10,549 bases of DNA from Patescibacteria group bacterium (GTDB lineage Bacteria; Patescibacteriota; Minisyncoccia; Portnoybacterales; GWB1-42-6). The DNA is taken from contig JAHIST010000025.1 of NCBI GenBank assembly GCA_018818145.1, positions 1 through 10,549 on the forward strand, written 5' to 3'. The notes beneath the pieces are model-generated. The model saw only the letters and a list, made by a program, of their open reading frames with translations, ran no database searches and was not told where the DNA came from. A program made the position numbers and the translations under genes. Below, piece after piece: positions 1 through 6,493 of the stretch (the stretch's first letter is position 1; each line of letters starts with the position of its first letter).

Positions 1-382
1 ATTCATGAACCGTTAAAACCGATGGAATTTTTCGCCGCTTTAAAAGCACTAATGAATAGTAAGAAAGATAATGATGAATGTTATGGATATGAACGATGTC
101 TAGTTTTTCTTTTTTTAAAACTTCGGCAATTTTAAAAACTACTTGATAATTAAAAAAGGCGAAATAAGCCGTAAGGCCGCGATGATAATCGCTGAAAAAT
201 CTATATATTTTGAACCCCCCTTCTAGCTGGCCCCAAACTTCATTTTTTTTATCTTGCGTAGCGGTAAAAACGACAACCTCGTACCCCATAATCAAATATT
301 GCTTGGCCAGCCGCCAAGCCATCATTTCTCCTCCTCCTTTTATTTCTGGATAAAACGAATCACTGAAAATTCCGATTTTCAT
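1..382 (-). CDS. GT4-family glycosyltransferase, N-terminal part (runs off the left edge)
   Basis: Hand translation of the minus strand from the ATG at 382 gives 127 open codons to the window edge. The protein begins MKIGIFSDSFYPEIKGGGE and continues with MAWRLAKQY. This is the GT-B donor/acceptor fold opening typical of GT4 (GT1_N/Glyco_transf_4) enzymes: a beta strand, a glycine-rich loop and then a helix with A/L/R. Further on it has DIVHIHNIHHYLS and then LTVHE, the usual 'D-hHxH' and 'hTxH' strands of this family. The C-terminal half, with the nucleotide-sugar site and the EX7E motif, lies outside the window, so donor and acceptor cannot be predicted. A cytoplasmic sugar transferase working on a lipid-linked glycan is expected. 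There is no Shine-Dalgarno site before the ATG. A promoter lies about 70 bases upstream at 455-483. Confidence 0.88.
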   Translation of the reverse strand, partial: MKIGIFSDSFYPEIKGGGEMMAWRLAKQYLIMGYEVVVFTATQDKKNEVWGQLEGGFKIYRFFSDYHRGLTAYFAFFNYQVVFKIAEVLKKEKLDIVHIHNIHHYLSYYSLVLLKRRKIPSVLTVHE

Positions 383-445
383 TATAATTTAAGTGGTAAA
401 TCAGGTTTAAAAATTCTTGGCCCGGCCTGTCTTTTTAAAAACCGC

Positions 446-460
446 TATGATAATATCATA
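446..460. promoter_or_regulatory. Palindrome made of two back-to-back -10-like hexamers
   Basis: The plus strand reads TATGAT (446-451), a 3-base centre, then ATCATA (455-460). This is a perfect 6-base inverted repeat. The right arm read on the minus strand is the -10 box of the promoter for the gene starting at 382. The left arm could be a -10 box for the flippase at 508, with a leader of about 50 bases, but I see no acceptable -35 box at 16-18 bases spacing for it. It may be a divergent promoter pair, an operator, or a chance AT-rich match. Confidence 0.3.
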
Positions 461-483
461 TTATATTATATGTTAACTATCAA
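455..483 (-). promoter_or_regulatory. Sigma70-type promoter for the leftward glycosyltransferase
   Basis: On the minus strand TTGATA (483-478) is followed by a 17-base spacer and TATGAT (460-455). These match the consensus boxes TTGACA and TATAAT at 4 and 5 of 6 positions, with ideal spacing. Transcription would start near 448 and leave a leader of about 65 bases before the ATG at 382. This is the best promoter-like match I found in the window. Confidence 0.55.
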
Positions 484-507
484 GCTGATGTATCGCTAGC
501 CCAAGCC

Positions 508-1764
508 ATGAGCCTAAAAGAAAAAATCTATCAAATTTTAATAAAAACTCAAAGCGTCAGCCAAACTGATAATGTTTATCTTGGTAAACAACTTTTTTTT
601 GTCGGCATAAATTACGCGGTTATTTTTATATTTGGTCTTTTAACCTCGGTTGCTTTTGCCCGCTATGTCAGCAAAGAAGCCTACGGCCAATACCAATACC
701 TGTTTTCCATCCTGGCCATTCTGGGTGTTTTTTCGTTGCGCGGAATCGCCGCTTCACTAACCCGTTCTATTGCTCGCGGATTTGAAGGAAGTTTTCTGCT
801 CTCTATTAAAAAAAGACTGGCGTGGGCCGCGGCCGGATCAATCGTTGCTTTGATTATGGCCGGCTATTATTTTTTTAAAGATAACGCCTTTTTAGCCGTT
901 GGCTGTCTGCTAATTGCCGCTTTAATGCCCATCTACGAAACAGCTGATATGTATCAAGCATATCTAGAAGGCAAAAAAGATTTTCGCCAACGAGCTAAGT
1001 TAAATATTTTAGCGCAAATTATATATTCATCCGCCATCTTAGCTGTAATTTATTTCCGCCCGCAAGTTTTTCCAATCTTTATCGTTTCCCTGCTTTTTAG
1101 CGCTGCCGTCAAATGGCTGTTCAATTTATCAATTATCAAAAAGACTAGAAATAAAGAAACGGAAAATGATGTTATTAAATACGGCAAGCATCTATCCTTA
1201 ATAACGGTTGTTAATACGGTAGCCCAGCAATTAAATAAAATTTTAGTTTTCCATTTTCTAGGGCCGATTGATTTAGCAATTTTTTCTTTCGCAAACTTGC
1301 CGCAAAGCCAAGCTACTAACGCTCTGGCCAACCTGCGGACAATCGCTTATCCAAAAATATCAGAAAAAGATAAAGATATTTTAATTAAAGCCTGGTTTAG
1401 AAAGCTTCTACTTTTAACTTTTTTTATCGCCTTGGGCACGATTTTTTATTTATTTATTGCTCCATTTCTTTTCAAAATCTTTTTCCCAAACTATATGTCC
1501 TCCGTGAAATATTCCCAGATACTTTTTTTACTAGTTTTGTTTTTTCCCGTCAGTTTTTTACCGCTAATACTTCAAGCTCAAAAAAAGCAAAAAGAACTTT
1601 ACCGATGGAACATCAGCACATCGCTCCTAGAAATAGTCTTGTTTTTTCTATTAATCCCGCCCTTTGGATTATGGGGCCTTATCTATGCCGAGTTCGCTAC
1701 AAAAGCCGTCTCCTGCCTCTACGGCGTCTATCTTTTTAAAAAAGTGTTTGCAAAGAACCTGTAA
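508..1764 (+). CDS. Wzx/MATE-like polysaccharide flippase, 418 aa
   Basis: This is a polytopic membrane protein of 418 residues, within the usual size range of Wzx-type lipid-linked oligosaccharide flippases (Polysacc_synt, MOP superfamily). The N-terminus has a first membrane helix (about residues 30-50) followed by FARYVSKEAYGQYQYLFS. This helix-then-G/A-Y-G-x-Y/F arrangement is characteristic of the family. Further hydrophobic segments lie near 64-84, 105-122, 127-143, 166-184, 187-205, 299-322, 335-357, 371-386 and 388-410. It would move an undecaprenyl-linked glycan across the cytoplasmic membrane; the cargo cannot be read from the sequence. ATG 508 is the first ATG after an in-frame stop at 451-453 and has no Shine-Dalgarno site. 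It is the only plus-strand gene and converges on the methyltransferase at 1832. Confidence 0.88.
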   Translation: MSLKEKIYQILIKTQSVSQTDNVYLGKQLFFVGINYAVIFIFGLLTSVAFARYVSKEAYGQYQYLFSILAILGVFSLRGIAASLTRSIARGFEGSFLLSIKKRLAWAAAGSIVALIMAGYYFFKDNAFLAVGCLLIAALMPIYETADMYQAYLEGKKDFRQRAKLNILAQIIYSSAILAVIYFRPQVFPIFIVSLLFSAAVKWLFNLSIIKKTRNKETENDVIKYGKHLSLITVVNTVAQQLNKILVFHFLGPIDLAIFSFANLPQSQATNALANLRTIAYPKISEKDKDILIKAWFRKLLLLTFFIALGTIFYLFIAPFLFKIFFPNYMSSVKYSQILFLLVLFFPVSFLPLILQAQKKQKELYRWNISTSLLEIVLFFLLIPPFGLWGLIYAEFATKAVSCLYGVYLFKKVFAKNL

Positions 1765-1802
1765 ACAAGGAGTTTTTTTGTTACCCGATAAATATGCGCC
1801 TC

Positions 1803-1833
1803 AAAAAAATCCTTGCCGCAACAAGGATTTTTT
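1803..1833. terminator. Bidirectional intrinsic terminator between convergent genes
   Basis: A7-TCCTTG (1803-1815) and CAAGGA-T6 (1822-1833) form a stem of about 12 bp with a 6-base loop, CCGCAA. On the plus strand the stem is followed by more T residues (1835-1841). On the minus strand it ends in seven T residues. It therefore suits both the flippase, which ends at 1764, and the leftward operon, whose last stop codon (TAA, 1834-1832) lies within the stem. Confidence 0.85.
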
Positions 1834-2500
1834 ATTTTTTTCCCAAACAAATAAAATAAGTTGATTTATTTAAAAATGGAACCAACTTATAACAGATATC
1901 TTTCCAATTAGCCGATTTCCAATCAACCATTATGCTGATTCGTTGAATCATTTTTACTTTTTTAAAGTATTTTTTTAATCGCCATAAATCAAGCGGTGTT
2001 GTCCGATAAGTAATTAATCCCCCGTAATCCGCATAGTTACCTTCAAAAAATCTATGCAAAACTTTCAAGCTAAAGCGATTATGAGAATTGAAAACGAATG
2101 CGCCGTTTGACTTCATTACCCGCTTAGCTTCCGCAACCGCGCGATAGATATCTGGATGGACGTAATCAATTCCGTGGAAAGGAAAAAAAATATTGTCAAA
2201 AGTATTATCGCCGAATTTCAAATTGCAGGCGTCCATCTCCAAAATTTCTATCGGATAATTTTGGAGTTTTTGTCTTGCCGCCACAACCATTTCTTTTGTA
2301 ATATCAATCCCGATAACTTCAAATCCTTTTTTGTAAAGAGGCAATAAAGTCCGCCCGGCTCCGCAACCTAAAACAAGGGTTTTCTTCCCCTCAAAAAATT
2401 TATTGACGACATATTCTTCGTCCGCTCTCCAATAATCCTTAAAGTTTTGGACTTCCTGTGAAAAAAATTTAATATTTTTCCTGACAAAATCATTTAGCAT
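1832..2500 (-). CDS. Class I SAM-dependent methyltransferase, 222 aa
   Basis: This is a Rossmann-fold methyltransferase of the Methyltransf_11/25 type. Counting from the ATG at 2500, motif I is TLVLGCGAGRT (41-51). The acidic residue at the end of strand 2 is D66 in EVIGID, and the next motif is EMDACNLKFGDNTFDNIFF. It has no membrane segment and is probably cytoplasmic. Small-molecule or sugar methylation is likely from the context, but the acceptor is unknown. I chose ATG 2500, which overlaps the upstream GT4 stop by 11 bases. A TTG at 2512 would add four residues (initiator then NFV) with no better ribosome site. It is the last gene of the leftward operon and its stop lies in the terminator stem. 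Confidence 0.85.
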   Translation of the reverse strand: MLNDFVRKNIKFFSQEVQNFKDYWRADEEYVVNKFFEGKKTLVLGCGAGRTLLPLYKKGFEVIGIDITKEMVVAARQKLQNYPIEILEMDACNLKFGDNTFDNIFFPFHGIDYVHPDIYRAVAEAKRVMKSNGAFVFNSHNRFSLKVLHRFFEGNYADYGGLITYRTTPLDLWRLKKYFKKVKMIQRISIMVDWKSANWKDICYKLVPFLNKSTYFICLGKK

Positions 2501-3545
2501 AACAAAATTCAAGGTATTTTTTTATGACGCTTTCCCAATCGTGCTCTTTTGCCCAAGCGTAGCTATGCTGACTCATTTTTTGCCAGAGTTCCGGCTCGGT
2601 CAGAATTTTTATTATAGCTTGGGCCGTTGCCTCAATATCGTTTTGCGGCACTAAAATTCCGTTGAAATTATTACTGACCGCGTCTTCAATGCCGGTGTCT
2701 TTTGTGCCAATAACCGGCAGGCCGGCGGCGGCCGCTTCCAGAAAAACCAGCCCGAAACCTTCAAAATTCAAATAAATGTTAATTGAAGTCAGAATGAACA
2801 ATCTGGCGTCCCGATAAAGCTTTAATAATTCGCTCTCGGAAATGCCGGCTATGAATTTCACGCTGTCGCCTACCCCGTTTTTTACTGCCAGCTTTTTCAA
2901 TTCTTCAAAATAAGCCGGATCATCTTTCTGATTGCCTAAAATAAAATACTGAAGATCGGGAATCTTTTTCTTTGCCAAAGCAAAAGCGGGAATCGCAATA
3001 TGGTAACCTTTACGATTTTTAAGCGCGCCGGCTCCTAAAATGAAATTGCCCTGATGCGCGGCTTGGGGCTGATAAAATTTTTCAAGATTTACTCCGTGAT
3101 TAATAAGCAAAACCTCCCGGGGAAATATGCGTTCCAGCAATTTTTTTTTGGTAAAAATGCTTATCGCGGTCAAAATATGCGCCTGACGGCAGGCCAAACG
3201 CGCCAACCACCTGATTTTTAAATTATAAAAAGGAAGAACGGAATACGTACCCTGGGCCGTGATTATCAATTTTTTATCCAGAAAAATATTTGCCAGATAA
3301 GCGATCACCCCGTACGGATAAATATCCAGCGCGTGGATGACATCGCATTTCTTGAAATATTTTCTGGCTTTCAGCGCCGAGATAAAAACTTTTGCGCCGC
3401 GCCCCAAAATAGGTAAATCGCCGCCTTGTTCCGTCAGGATTATTGTTTCATGGCCGGCTCGCCGCACGCCATTTACAAGCTCGCGGGCATACCTTCCTCC
3501 GCCGCCGTCAAAATTAAAATCGCTAAGCAAAAAACAAATTTTCAT
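2490..3545 (-). CDS. GT4-family glycosyltransferase, 351 aa
   Basis: This is a complete GT-B fold retaining glycosyltransferase. The N-terminal domain begins MKICFLLSDF and has the glycine-rich loop GGGGRYARELV (14-24), then CDVIHALD (67-74). The linker has INHGVNLEKF (148-157), the usual GVD/N-x-x-x-F motif before the C-terminal domain. The C-terminal domain has ILGAGALKNRKGY (169-181), the phosphate-binding region, and the EX7E motif EGFGLVFLE (E262 and E270), followed by AAAAGLPVIGT and GILVP. The length is normal for GT4. It would add a sugar from a nucleotide donor at the cytoplasmic face; the sugar is not predictable. The ATG at 3545 overlaps the TGA of the relic upstream by 4 bases (ATGA), and a weak AGG lies 5 bases upstream. 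Confidence 0.93.
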   Translation of the reverse strand: MKICFLLSDFNFDGGGGRYARELVNGVRRAGHETIILTEQGGDLPILGRGAKVFISALKARKYFKKCDVIHALDIYPYGVIAYLANIFLDKKLIITAQGTYSVLPFYNLKIRWLARLACRQAHILTAISIFTKKKLLERIFPREVLLINHGVNLEKFYQPQAAHQGNFILGAGALKNRKGYHIAIPAFALAKKKIPDLQYFILGNQKDDPAYFEELKKLAVKNGVGDSVKFIAGISESELLKLYRDARLFILTSINIYLNFEGFGLVFLEAAAAGLPVIGTKDTGIEDAVSNNFNGILVPQNDIEATAQAIIKILTEPELWQKMSQHSYAWAKEHDWESVIKKYLEFCYAK

Positions 3546-3640
3546 TTTACCTGATATATTTTGATAAATTTTTCGCCGTCTGCCGCCTGATATTTTAATT
3601 CCAAATTATTATTAGCCAAACATTTTTGCTCAAAACCGGC
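3542..3640 (-). pseudogene. C-terminal relic of a second GT-C-like membrane protein
   Basis: In the minus-strand frame ending at TGA 3544-3542, the translation from 3637 is GFEQKCLANNNLE, then LKYQAADGEKF and IKIYQVK, then stop. It aligns without gaps to the last 31 residues of the membrane protein encoded at 6492-4459, which read GLEEKCLANSNLE, PVFKASDGEQF and TRIYKIK. By hand I count 18 identities of 31, many of the others conservative (K/R, Q/K, I/V, F/Y), with silent third-position changes as well. There is no start codon in this frame and an in-frame TAG lies upstream (3676-3674), so this is a remnant and not a gene. The relic stop overlaps the GT4 start as ATGA, as expected if a full-length paralogue once preceded that gene in the operon. 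Confidence 0.75.
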
Positions 3641-3661
3641 CGTCCCACCCGCGGAGGGACG
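3641..3661. repeat. GC-rich 21-base palindromic element
   Basis: The arms CGTCCC (3641-3646) and GGGACG (3656-3661) enclose a GC-rich core containing CCGCGG. On either strand this forms a 6-bp stem, an A/A or T/T mismatch, two more GC pairs and a 3-base loop. It is far more GC-rich than its surroundings. It lies 20 bases beyond the stop of the methyltransferase at 3682 and directly abuts the relic. No long T tract follows on the minus strand, so it is not a standard intrinsic terminator. It resembles the small REP-like palindromes scattered between genes in some CPR genomes, from memory and not checked. I found no second clear copy in the window. Confidence 0.6.
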
Positions 3662-3681
3662 AGAAAGGTTCTTCTAAAATT

Positions 3682-4347
3682 CTAATTTTTTCGGAACAGA
3701 CACCACATTTCTTTCTCGCCTTCGCCCAAAACAGAAACTAATTTTAATCCCGCCTTTTGGGCAATTTTTTCTATTTCGCTTTTTTGAAAATGGACTCCGT
3801 AATACCATTTTAAAAATCGCATTTTTCCGCCCGATGACGGCCGGCCCCGAAATTGTATTTTTGCCAATCCACCGGATTTTAAAACCCTGCCTGCTTCCGA
3901 CAGATTATTTTCTACCATATCCCTTGTTGGAAAATGCTGAAACACGATATAGGAAAAAACCAAATCAACCGTCCCCGCCTCCAGTTTAAAAGAGTCCCCG
4001 TCGCAAACGGAAAGATGAATTTTTGGATTCGTCAATCTCTTTTTTGCCAGCCCGATCATTCCAAGAGAAATATCGACGGCGTAAATATTTTCGAAGACTT
4101 GCGGCAGAAATTCAGTCATCCGACCGTTCCCGCAACCTATTTCCAAAATTGTCCCGCCAAAACTTTCTTTCAGCGCAGGATCCTCCAAAATCAGCCTTTT
4201 GAAATCTTTCTGGCCGCTATTTCTGTAAAATTCCGCGTCATTCGTTTTTTCAACGGAAAAAATATAATGGTTCGGGTTGAGCCTGGAAAGAATTTCCCAT
4301 TTGATTTTTTGAAAATAGCCAATCAGTTTTCCTCTTTTAATTTTCAT
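3682..4347 (-). CDS. Class I SAM-dependent methyltransferase, 221 aa
   Basis: This is a Rossmann-fold methyltransferase. Motif I is ILEIGCGNGRM (67-77). The strand-2 acid is D92 in IYAVDIS, followed by CDGDSFKLEAGTVDLVFS (115-132) with the motif II/III acid D117, then FQHFP (136-140) and the VLKSGG turn (155-160) typical of Methyltransf_11. It is cytoplasmic and its acceptor is unknown. Position within a glycan gene cluster suggests a sugar or lipid-linked intermediate. ATG 4347 is the only plausible start because an in-frame stop lies six codons upstream; a weak GGA precedes it. It is separated from the GT-C-like gene by 111 bases and from the GT4 gene by the palindrome and relic, so it may have been inserted into an older gene order. 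Confidence 0.87.
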   Translation of the reverse strand: MKIKRGKLIGYFQKIKWEILSRLNPNHYIFSVEKTNDAEFYRNSGQKDFKRLILEDPALKESFGGTILEIGCGNGRMTEFLPQVFENIYAVDISLGMIGLAKKRLTNPKIHLSVCDGDSFKLEAGTVDLVFSYIVFQHFPTRDMVENNLSEAGRVLKSGGLAKIQFRGRPSSGGKMRFLKWYYGVHFQKSEIEKIAQKAGLKLVSVLGEGEKEMWCLFRKN

Positions 4348-4458
4348 AGAATTCCAAGTATTTGATTATTGCGAGTTTTAATTTATGTTTTTAAGCCCAG
4401 CCACCCGTCTTCAAAGCCATGGTTATTTAACAAAGAGCAAGTCTCCTTTTCATTTTAA
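4348..4458 (-). other. Spacer with a strong Shine-Dalgarno site and a 16-codon reading frame
   Basis: The minus strand carries AAGGAG (4448-4443), the best Shine-Dalgarno match of the window, but no recognisable gene follows it. Nine bases downstream a TTG (4433) opens a 16-codon frame, LNNHGFEDGWLGLKT after the initiator position, ending at TAA 4385-4383. An ATG at 4453 gives only eight codons. I see no terminator hairpin and no convincing promoter. It may be a decayed gene start, a leader peptide or chance. Confidence 0.3.
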
Positions 4459-6492
4459 TTATTTTATTTTATATATTCTCGTAAATTGCTCCCCGTCGGA
4501 CGCCTTAAAAACCGGCTCCAGATTGCTATTTGCCAAACATTTCTCTTCCAAACCAGTCGGCCAGTCCTGATCAACATAAATATAGCTGTAATTAAGAGTT
4601 TTTAAAAGATCCGCCCTGCATGTCTTTTGTAATTCCCTGAAAGCGTAAGATGAGAATATATTTATTGGAGCCGCAGTCAAATTATAAGGGGACGCAGCCA
4701 AAGTATAAGCGTAAACAGGAGCCAGCCGACCGGTATTCAGAACAAATTTAAGATTTGGAGCAAATTGCCGGCTTATGACCTCTATTTTTAAAAAATAATC
4801 TTTGATCGTCGTACTCTTTTTTACCCATTCGTAAGCCGGATATTCAAACGAGCCTTTTTGGGCATAATAATCCGCCGTGTTATTGAATTTTAGAGAAGGG
4901 TAGCCGATGGTCAAATAAATCAGCTGAAAAAGCGCGGCCTGAACCACAAGGGTCAAACCCAAAAAAATCGAGGTAAGTTTTAACCATCTTTTCTGTCCAG
5001 GAAAAAAATAAATATCGGCCAAAAACGCCCCGACAATCAATCCGCCAAAAAGACTAGCAGGAAGAAAAAACCTTTCAGTGGTAACGGGCTCAACCGGGAA
5101 AAGAACGAAAAGCGGCAAAATAAAAAAACTAAAGAAAGCGGTAGTAATCAATAAAAATCCTCTCTTTCTTTTTTTTATAAAATAAACGGAAGAAGCTGCA
5201 ACAAGCGCGACCAACAGCCCCCATTGCATAATAAATTCGGGCTCCCAAATGCCCAATTTATAGTCGGGACCGCCGAGACGAGTTAAATAAAACCATGGTC
5301 GCCAGCTTATTTCAAAGCCCCCTTTCATTAAATCAAGGTTCGTATAACCATAAGTTTCATGCAGCATCAAATTATGCCCGTCCATACCAAGATAATGCGT
5401 CATAACCCCGCCTTGTAAAAAAGAAATTGGCAGGGCGATCAATAAAATAAATGCCGAATCGCCCAAATATTTTTTAAAATCGTGGCTATTTTTTTGGAAC
5501 AAAAACAGAAACGGCGCAACCAGTAAAAGACCGCAGAAAACGGCAAAAAATGTTTCCGCAAAAAGCGCCAGTGTTGCCAGAAGCAAACCGCATAAAAAAA
5601 TTATTTTTTTACGGTCAGGCCCAGCCGGAGTAAAGAAGTAAAGATAGGCAATTCCCAGCATCAAAACAAATGCGAGGGCATATTGCGGGAAATCCGTCAT
5701 AGCCTTGACGGGCGGATAAGCGAGAAGCGGACTAACTATATCAAAAACAAATTTAAAAGGCGCTGCTATATTCTGGTGCAAAAAGTACTTTGAGTACAAA
5801 AGAGAAATTCCGTGAAAGCCTTTTAAAAAAGTTAAACTGCCGGCATAAAGCATTAAAACAGAACCGGCTAAGGCTTTTTTATTATCTCCCAAAAGACGTT
5901 TTATCAAAATAAAGCCAAGAAGAAACAATGTCCCGGCCAAAAATCCCACCTGCAAATCATATCCGGAGTATAATGGGGCGCCGGTTGTTTTTTTTATCGC
6001 CGCGGCCAAAAGCATGGAACCGTAATGATATCTGGCGGGATAGGGCGGCAACCATATGGCCTGAGGCGGAAAATTCCCGCTGGCAATTGTTTCTGCCTGA
6101 GGCATGCTGGCGCTTGTCAGCTGGTCTCCGGCCAATGGATGGCGCCAATCAACCACAAAAGAAACAACCGATATTATTACTGCGGTCCCAAAAATAATTT
6201 TTCTCCATTTTCCGTCAATACCCCATCCGACAGCTGATTTGTTTTTAAAATGGGAAAATGCGGCGCATCCCAGAAACAAAACCAATACCGCATAAAAAAT
6301 AAATCTTATGTCAAAAAAATGCCCCAAAATGTTGACAGTAAAAACATAAAGGCCAATTCCCAAAAAACCGGCGAGGGCAACACAGATTTCTTTGGCCGCA
6401 CCTCTTAAAACGAAACGCGCCAGCTCAAAGCCAAACGCGAAAATAACCCCCCAAAAAATAATATTTTTTATAATTATAAAAACTATTTCCAT
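4459..6492 (-). CDS. Large polytopic membrane protein, GT-C glycosyltransferase-like, 677 aa
   Basis: The protein has many hydrophobic segments (for example 5-25, 36-56, 63-80 and 99-114, and a long series to about residue 525) followed by a soluble C-terminal tail of about 150 residues. Between the helix ending near 114 and the next lies a polar loop with DWRHPLAGDQLT (115-126) and then a P/W-rich stretch ending in PARYHYGS (152-159). An acidic first extracellular loop followed by a Y-H-Y-G type motif is usual in GT-C fold enzymes that take sugars from polyprenyl phosphates outside the membrane. On this basis I infer a sugar or glycan transferase, but cannot name a family. The tail carries YSYIYVDQDWP near the end and then the segment repeated in the relic at 3542-3640. 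ATG 6492 follows the previous stop by 1 base with no Shine-Dalgarno site, so translation is probably coupled. Confidence 0.75.
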   Translation of the reverse strand: MEIVFIIIKNIIFWGVIFAFGFELARFVLRGAAKEICVALAGFLGIGLYVFTVNILGHFFDIRFIFYAVLVLFLGCAAFSHFKNKSAVGWGIDGKWRKIIFGTAVIISVVSFVVDWRHPLAGDQLTSASMPQAETIASGNFPPQAIWLPPYPARYHYGSMLLAAAIKKTTGAPLYSGYDLQVGFLAGTLFLLGFILIKRLLGDNKKALAGSVLMLYAGSLTFLKGFHGISLLYSKYFLHQNIAAPFKFVFDIVSPLLAYPPVKAMTDFPQYALAFVLMLGIAYLYFFTPAGPDRKKIIFLCGLLLATLALFAETFFAVFCGLLLVAPFLFLFQKNSHDFKKYLGDSAFILLIALPISFLQGGVMTHYLGMDGHNLMLHETYGYTNLDLMKGGFEISWRPWFYLTRLGGPDYKLGIWEPEFIMQWGLLVALVAASSVYFIKKRKRGFLLITTAFFSFFILPLFVLFPVEPVTTERFFLPASLFGGLIVGAFLADIYFFPGQKRWLKLTSIFLGLTLVVQAALFQLIYLTIGYPSLKFNNTADYYAQKGSFEYPAYEWVKKSTTIKDYFLKIEVISRQFAPNLKFVLNTGRLAPVYAYTLAASPYNLTAAPINIFSSYAFRELQKTCRADLLKTLNYSYIYVDQDWPTGLEEKCLANSNLEPVFKASDGEQFTRIYKIK

Positions 6493-6493
6493 T

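Noticed and set aside
254..499. An 81-codon plus-strand reading frame
   Set aside because: It overlaps antisense the well-supported glycosyltransferase start at 382 and the promoter region; no protein motif is visible.
3641..3661. Palindrome as an intrinsic terminator for the methyltransferase ending at 3682
   Set aside because: Only TTTT follows after several GC bases on the minus strand, and the operon genes continue in the same direction.
3817..3855. GRPSSGG in the methyltransferase at 3682-4347 as an in-gene copy of the GC-rich palindrome (which reads RPSAGG in one frame)
   Set aside because: The best ungapped match to the palindrome region is about 13 of 19 bases and the inverted-repeat arms are not present, so chance in a GC-rich stretch is sufficient.
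3934..4365. A 143-codon plus-strand reading frame
   Set aside because: It lies opposite the methyltransferase at 3682-4347, whose SAM motifs are clear; the plus-strand translation has no recognisable motif and low-complexity phenylalanine/asparagine runs.
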